A stretch of DNA of 64,000 nt from Elephas maximus indicus (taxonomy: Eukaryota > Chordata > Mammalia > Proboscidea > Elephantidae), in the NCBI RefSeq assembly GCF_024166365.1, contig NC_064825.1:105848480-105912479 (forward strand), given 5' to 3'. Every line of letters begins with the position of its first letter. The stretch's first letter is position 1. The translations under genes were made by a program, and so were the position numbers. Under the pieces are notes generated by a model. It was given only the letters and a program-made list of their open reading frames with translations. It was not told the DNA's origin and did not search any database. Below, in pieces: positions 58,945 to 64,000 of the stretch.

Positions 58945-60636
58945 CTATATATCATTGTATTTATTTATTTTATGTTTGCTTACTGTGTCCCAGCTTCTAG
59001 CTTTTTGTTTTATTTTACCCAAATAGGCTGCTCAAGTGGGTCAACTTTATTATTTTTGGAGCCTTTAAAACTCTAATGTCCTGTCACCAGTTGGCTAGAG
59101 CTGTTACCAGGTATATGAGCCTAGGCCTCCATTCACTTTTCTTGTACCAGTTCAACTCAGGTATCCAGGTAGTCAGTCACGAAGTGCATGGTGCAGACTC
59201 TCACCTACTGTCTTAGAGTAGGAGTGGTGATTGGTATAGGCACAGGTTTCTGGTTGCTGCAGGGGGTCACACCCTGATCAGGCAGTGGGCTGACAATCTT
59301 CTCCCCAGTGTCTGGAGGAAGGCATATCACTATTCTCTAGAGTGCACCGGTGGGTGGACTCAGCAGCTGTACCATAGGCACCTAATGCGTTTAACTATGG
59401 ACTTGGAGGCACTACTTATTCTTGGAGTGCTGTCAAGGGTGGCTAAATGGCCTGGGTGGAACCACCAGTTCTCAAGTCCCTGATTTGAGTAGGTGAGGAC
59501 CCTACTTAATAGGCAGAGCAGTGTCAAACGTCAAAAATCTGCCTCTCCACCACACAGCCGAAACAGTTAGAGCCAGACCTTAGGTACATATGCCCTTAGG
59601 ATGTAACAACAAGGGCCTAGCTCCTTAAATGGGACCACATGGGTCCATGCAGGGGTAAAAGGCATTCAAAATCTGTGGACCGTTTGTGCCTGGACAGGAG
59701 CCACTTCTTCCCTAAGTTCCCAGTTTAGAGGAGCCAGCAGAACCTTTTTTCCCCCATTTTTAATTTGTTCCTTCTCCAAACCCGGGAGAATGTCTTAGGG
59801 TGTGCAGCAAAACCTATCTCATGCCCAGGGAAATCGACTGTCACTGAAGCCTGCTTGGGGGAGGGTGTGGAGGGGTCAGTTAAATGAAAGAGAACTCTTT
59901 CACAAGGGGAACTATTAGATCTGCACAGTAAATTAGAGACAATCACTTATGCCGAGAGCACTATTTCTCAATGATTCTGGAGACATGAGTAGATTCTGTG
60001 CCACTGGCTCTCTGTGGCTATGGAAGCTGCATCTCAAATGCTACCACCTTCCCCCATGTCTTTGCACCAGGGGATTGAGCCTGAGCCATACACTAGTCTT
60101 CTTTCACTGAAGTAACTGCATCTTCCTAATGCTACTGCCAGCCCCTCTGTGGTCACATTGGGGATCGGGGCTGAGGGGCACTGGTTCCTGCCAAGTCAGG
60201 ACCAGCAACTCTTCATTGCTTCTGAACTGTCTCTCCCTCTCCCAGCCACTCAGTCAAATTTTTTAACTTTGTGTTTGAGGTTCAGGGCTCCTAGCTTATT
60301 GTATACGTAATGGATTCACTTGTTTTTGTTTTTGTTTTTTTGGGGGGAGTCTTTGTTGTAAGAGGGACCACCAGAAGCGTCTGACTACTCCACTGTCTTT
60401 GTCCCACCTCTGGATACATTTTAAAAAATTGTATTAAGATGCATCGTGTAACTGTGGAAGATAAAAAATTCTGATGAGAATATTATAATGAGAACTCATA
60501 ACATCAAGAAAGACAAACAACCTAATGAACCACATTTAATTGGCTTACAATCTTTTACAATTACAAACAATGTTGCATATAGATTTATTGGACAATTTCA
60601 TATGTGTGCATGTTTTATTGATTTGAAGACTAAATA

Positions 60637-60820
60637 AAACAAAAAACCAATGATGTCAAATCTATTCTGAATCATGGACACCCCATCCGTCACAGAGTAG
60701 AATTTCTTTATAGGGTTTTCTTGACTTTTCTCTTAACAGAAGCATATCCTACACCTTTCTTCTGTGTTGCGAGGTGGGTTTAAACAACCAACCTGTAGGT
60801 TAGTACCCAAAACAACATCG
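60637..60820 (-). repeat. AfroSINE, minus, diverged, shared with the left arm
   Basis: The + strand has ATTCTGAATCATGGACACCC, CACAGAGTAGAATTTC, ATAGGGTTTTCTTGACTTTT and GTGTTGCGAGGTGGGTTTAA. The reverse complement shares unusual details with 38670-38835. Confidence 0.8.
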
Positions 60821-60829
60821 AACCTGAAT

Positions 60830-61390
60830 TTGATTAGGTTATGGCTTGGAGTTGATCTTTTTGTGTCTCTTCTGATTAGGATTTGTGTAGCTTCCTATAG
60901 TTTCAGGCTTGATTCTCTGTTGAGGTTTGGGAAACTCTGATTACATCTTGTAAAATCATTCCTATCTTTTTATTGTTTTTGTGAAGCTCTGGGATTCCAA
61001 TAATTCTAGTTTCAGATTTCTTAATTGAATACCATATTTCTTTTTGGGATTTGTTTGCTTTTCTTCGTTCTTTTCTTTTGTTTCTCTTCAGGCTTAATAG
61101 GTTCAGTTATTTTGTCTTCTAGTTTATTCTATCTTCTGTCTGTTCAATTCTATCGTTAAGTGTTTCTCTTGCTTTGTTCTTCTATTTAAATAGTTCTATT
61201 TGTTTTGTTTTTGTATATTTCCAATTTCATTGTTGAATCTTATTTTGTTCCTCTAGTTTTTTCTGAACTCTGGTAATTTGTATTCTGTGTGCTTTTCTCT
61301 TTAAGCATATTTAGCACCATAGTCTGAACATTACTAATTCTTTGCGTTAATCTGACCTCCACAGGAGGAATTTCCTCTTCTTCATGTTTT
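60830..61390 (-). mobile_element. Old L1 ORF1-region fragment, antisense
   Basis: It matches 5070-5640, for example GTAGCTTCCTATAGTTTCAG with GTAGCTTCCTATAGTTGCAA, and TTGTATTCTGTGTGCTTTT in both. T-rich with no open coding frame. Confidence 0.6.
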
Positions 61391-61432
61391 GGGTTACGAG
61401 TGTGTGTCTGTGCATGTGTATTTGTGTATAGA

Positions 61433-61985
61433 CACTGGGCCCTCCATATCTGTGGGCTCTGCATTCACAGATTCAACCAACTGCGGATTGAAAATATTTA
61501 GAGGAAATAAAAAGAGATTTCTGAAAAACAAAATTTGAATTTGCCACAAGTGTAGTACTATGCTGAATCCATGCTAAATGAAACAATGTGTAAGCATACC
61601 TTTATGTAGCCTCCCACTATTTCACAGATCCTCAGTCTCTGTCCCCTACTTGTTGTTTGATCATTATTCACACTGCATCTTTTCATTATTCCCTAAAGAA
61701 TACACTAGTGTATAACAACTATTTACATAGCTTTTACATTGTATTAGGTATTATCTACAGATGATTAAAGTATATGGGAGAATGTGTGTATATTATATTC
61801 AAATACTATGTCATTTTGTCTCTGGGTATGTCCTGGAACCAATCTACTGTAGATACCAAGGAACAACTCTCTTTCTCTCTCTGTATATATATGTTCAAAT
61901 AATATGCCATTTTGTATATGGGTGTTTCCTGGAACCAATCTACTGTAAATACCAAGGGAGAACTCTCTCTCTCTCTTTATATATA
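61433..61985. mobile_element. MER2-like DNA transposon with a 96-bp tandem duplication
   Basis: The left end ACTGGGCCCTCCATATCTGT and body GAATACACTAGTGTATAACA are typical. The terminal part TATGTCATTTTGTCTCTGGG to GAACAACTCTCTTTC (about 61797-61892) is repeated at about 61893-61988 with several differences and pyrimidine-rich (CTCT)n runs. This gives two successive 32-codon units in one + strand frame, which is not a gene. Confidence 0.85.
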
Positions 61986-62196
61986 TATAATCAAATACCA
62001 TCATACAATGCAGTAGATTGCTGCTTAGTATGCTTCTCATCTCATATGATTCTTGTTTCAAGGCTGGGTTTACAATTTAAAGTGATTTAAATACTTGACA
62101 GATTCATTACCGTATCCATCACCTTCTATAATATTTTTCTGAGCTGTTTGAATTTAAAATTATTTATGTGTTCTCCATAAAAAATAAACAAACAAA

Positions 62197-62302
62197 AAAC
62201 AAACTCCTTGCTGTTTTGATTCAAATTCATAACTACCCTATAAGACAGGGTAGAACTGCCCCATAGTGTTTCCAAGGAGTAGCTGGTAGATTTGAACTGC
62301 TG
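62197..62302 (-). repeat. AfroSINE, minus, truncated
   Basis: CAAATTCATAACTACCCTAT, GACAGGGTAGAACTGCCCC, GTAGCTGGTAGATTTGAACT. The head part is missing. Confidence 0.88.
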
Positions 62303-62611
62303 AAGTGTTCTCCTTCAAAAACCTTGAACACTTTCATGGATTCCCATTGTACATGGAGTAATTCAAATTTCCTTCCAGGAATTGAAAACTGTTGTATATT
62401 TACAACCTCGTCTGTTAAGACTTTTTTTCCCTTGGCAATCAGTTCTTTAGGCTTCCAAGAATGTAAACCTTAGGGGCCATCCTTTGCTTTTTCATCTGCT
62501 TAGAATGTTCTTTAGTTACTCCTTCTAACTATTTAAGACTCAGCTCAAATGTTACTTCTTCAGATAAGTCTTTCCAGGTTTATCACAGATTATTATTATT
62601 ATTGTTATTAT
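62303..62611. other. No gene seen; short (TTA)n tract at its end
   Basis: Unassigned sequence ending in ATTATTATTATTATTG at about 62590-62607. Confidence 0.5.
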
Positions 62612-62967
62612 TGTGCCAAACATCACACTGAATCCAAGCTAATGAAGTGATTTGTAGGCATACCCTGCTGTAGCCTCGTGCCATTTCACAGATCCTCAGT
62701 CTCTCTAGCACTTGTTTGAACATTTTTTGCCTTGCATCTTGTCACTATTCCCTAAACTATTCTGTATAAGAACCATTTTCACAGTCTTTACATTGTATTA
62801 GGTATTATATGTAATATAGAGATGATTTAAAGTATATGGGAGGTCATGCATAGGTTATATGAAAATATTAAGCACTTTATATGAGAGACTTGAGCACCCA
62901 CAGATTTTGGTATTCATCGGGATCCTGGAACCAATTCCCGGTGGCTATCGAGGGACCACTGTATAGT
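62612..62967. mobile_element. MER2-like DNA transposon, unit 3
   Basis: Body ACATTGTATTAGGTATTATA and GGGAGGTCATGCATAGGTTA; right end GTGGCTATCGAGGGACCACT. The left end is missing. Its position relative to the OR is the same as for the MER2 copies in units 1 and 2. Confidence 0.85.
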
Positions 62968-62984
62968 TTTGATTAATGCATATC

Positions 62985-64000
62985 ACCAACCTGGTTTTTA
63001 AAATGTGTGTCACAACTGTATGGACAATCATGGAAATGAATTAAATGTTCTCCAGTAAGTGATCTAATAGATTATACATTACAAATGACTAGATTAAATC
63101 AACCACTGCAGAAGTTCTTCTTGAGGGAAAACACTGTACAATGAAATTTTAGAATTACTAATGGAATAATTTTCTATCAGATGACACATATATTATTTAT
63201 ATAACTTGAGCAGAAAGTCCTGACAACATTACAAGTGATTTTTAATTTGGGAATAATTGCCACAGTATGAAAGACAAGGTATAGATAAAGCTTTACATCT
63301 ATTAAAATTGGACTAAAAATGTGTGAGAAAGCCTTTCTGATACATTTAACTCATTCTTTACTGGTGACTTATTGACATAGCAATTTTCTCAGTGCAATTA
63401 TGACATCCTTGTTCCTTAGACTATATATCGTGGGATTAAGCATAGGAGTTAGGATAGCGTAGAAAAGAGATAGAACTTTGTCAGTTTCCTCTGAGTGTCT
63501 GCCGTTGGGTCTTAAGTATGTGATAATGGCTGATCCAAAGAATAATATCACAACCATAAGATGAGATGTGCAGGTGGAAAAGGCTTTGCCTCGACTTGTG
63601 GCTGATGGCAACTTCAGGATGATGGAGACAATTTTACTGTAGGAGCCAAGTATCAACAGAAATGGAACCATTACAAATAAAACAGCAACTGTGTAGACCA
63701 ACATCTCATTTATGAAGGTGTCCCCACAAGCCAGCTTGAGTATTGGGGGAATGTCACAGAAGAAATTGTTAATTTGTTTCGATCTACAAAAAGATAGAGA
63801 GAAAATTTGATAGGTATGCCCTATCATAACTGGGATTCCAATGGTCCAGGACCCAGTCGCCAACAGGACACAGACCCTGTTGCTCATGACTAGAGGATAG
63901 TGCAGAGGGTTACAAATGGCCACATAACGGTCATAGGCCATCACTGCCAGGAGCAAACACTCTATGCCTCCAAATATAAAGGCAAAGCACATCTGCGTAG
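62985..64000. repeat. Segmental duplication unit 3 (partial, cut by window edge)
   Basis: GGTTTTTAAAATGTGTGTCA through GAAAGACAAGGTAT matches 29755-30050 and 12390-12670, then goes straight into the OR 3' region without the LTR-like insert found in units 1 and 2. Confidence 0.85.
63369..64000 (-). CDS. Olfactory receptor, class II, family 10-like; partial (5' part outside window)
   Basis: The third paralogue of the OR cluster. The open frame runs from the window edge to the stop at 63369, covering TM3 to the C-terminus, about 210 residues. It keeps MAYDRYVAIC, GSYSKIV, KAFSTCTSHL and NPTIYSLRNKD. The conserved extracellular-loop cysteines around FFCDIPPILKLACGD are present. It ends KLLCQ rather than KLLCK as in the other two. 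No frameshift or stop is seen, so it may be functional, but its start is not visible. It lies on the same strand as the copies at 30691 and 13296. The role is odorant sensing by a Golf-coupled receptor. Confidence 0.93.
   Translation of the reverse strand, partial: TQMCFAFIFGGIECLLLAVMAYDRYVAICNPLHYPLVMSNRVCVLLATGSWTIGIPVMIGHTYQIFSLSFCRSKQINNFFCDIPPILKLACGDTFINEMLVYTVAVLFVMVPFLLILGSYSKIVSIILKLPSATSRGKAFSTCTSHLMVVILFFGSAIITYLRPNGRHSEETDKVLSLFYAILTPMLNPTIYSLRNKDVIIALRKLLCQ

Larger units (their letters stand above)
53129..60413 (-). mobile_element. Near full-length L1, minus, lacking the 3' end
   Basis: In sense order it has a 5' UTR (60413 down to 58945; the antisense end CACCAGAAGCGTCTGACTAC matches the start of the L1 at 20070), ORF1 (58944-57922), ORF2 (57503-53714) and a 3' UTR ending at 53129 without tail. 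It joins the + strand L1 tail to tail. Decayed by frameshifts in both ORFs. Confidence 0.92.
49682..60820. repeat. Right arm of the inverted duplication (with later paired L1 insertion)
   Basis: The blocks 49682-50772 and 60414-60820 are the inverted matches of the left arm. Between them lie two L1s in tail-to-tail orientation. About 200 bp of left-arm sequence (39073-39252 plus 44911-44927) have no match here, so the L1 event removed target DNA. A minus-strand SINE at the outer end is shared with the left arm. Confidence 0.75.

Noticed and set aside
50773-60413. Twin-priming (5' inversion) as the origin of the opposed L1s
   Set aside because: Both parts cover the same region of L1 and neither has an A-tail. 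Twin priming gives non-overlapping parts of a single element with a tail.

Overview
The window is AT-rich mammalian nuclear DNA, most likely from an elephant or a close afrotherian relative. The main evidence is a tRNA-derived SINE seen about 20 times on both strands. It has a tRNA-like head, a body around GGGCAGTTCTACTCTGTC, and a tail running from CTATGAGTCGGAA to GGTTTGGTTTT, which is the Afrotheria-type SINE (AfroSINE/PSINE). LINE-1, RTE/BovB-type LINEs, ERV-L remnants, MER2 and Tigger1 fit the same picture. There are no prokaryotic features. The only host protein genes I can support are olfactory receptors (ORs).

Layout. 1-4.9 kb: a decayed ERV-L provirus (pol with dUTPase on +, a probable gag remnant on -, then an LTR). 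4.9-6.7 kb: antisense L1 5' region. 7.4-18.7 kb: duplication unit 1 with an OR pseudogene at 13.3-14.2 kb. 18.7-19.2 kb: a truncated ERV-L LTR at the unit junction. 19.2-37.3 kb: duplication unit 2 with an intact 313-residue OR gene at 30.7-31.6 kb, carrying a near full-length decayed L1 (20.1-27.6 kb) and a Tigger1 (32.6-34.6 kb). 38.7-60.8 kb: an old inverted duplication whose arms were later hit by L1s. The left arm holds one L1 with target-site duplications. The right arm holds two L1s tail to tail, forming a 2.36 kb inverted repeat with a 56-nt loop. An RTE LINE lies at its centre. 61.4-64 kb: MER2 copies and a third OR, open as far as it is seen and cut by the window edge. All three ORs lie on the - strand.

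The ORs are paralogues from local tandem duplication. Shared flanks (MER2, SINEs, an OR 3'-tail relic, an LTR-like insert) show that units 1 and 2 are closest to each other and unit 3 split earlier. Insertions present in one copy with an empty site in the other give a relative clock. The SINE tail matches the 3' end of the RTE LINE in this same window, which points to RTE machinery as its mobiliser. No L1, RTE, Tigger or ERV copy here can encode a complete protein.

I found no undescribed gene system. The best leads are structural: the Tigger1 filled/empty pair, the inverted duplication, the L1 palindrome, and the birth and decay of OR copies. Repeat boundaries were judged by eye and may be off by tens of bases.
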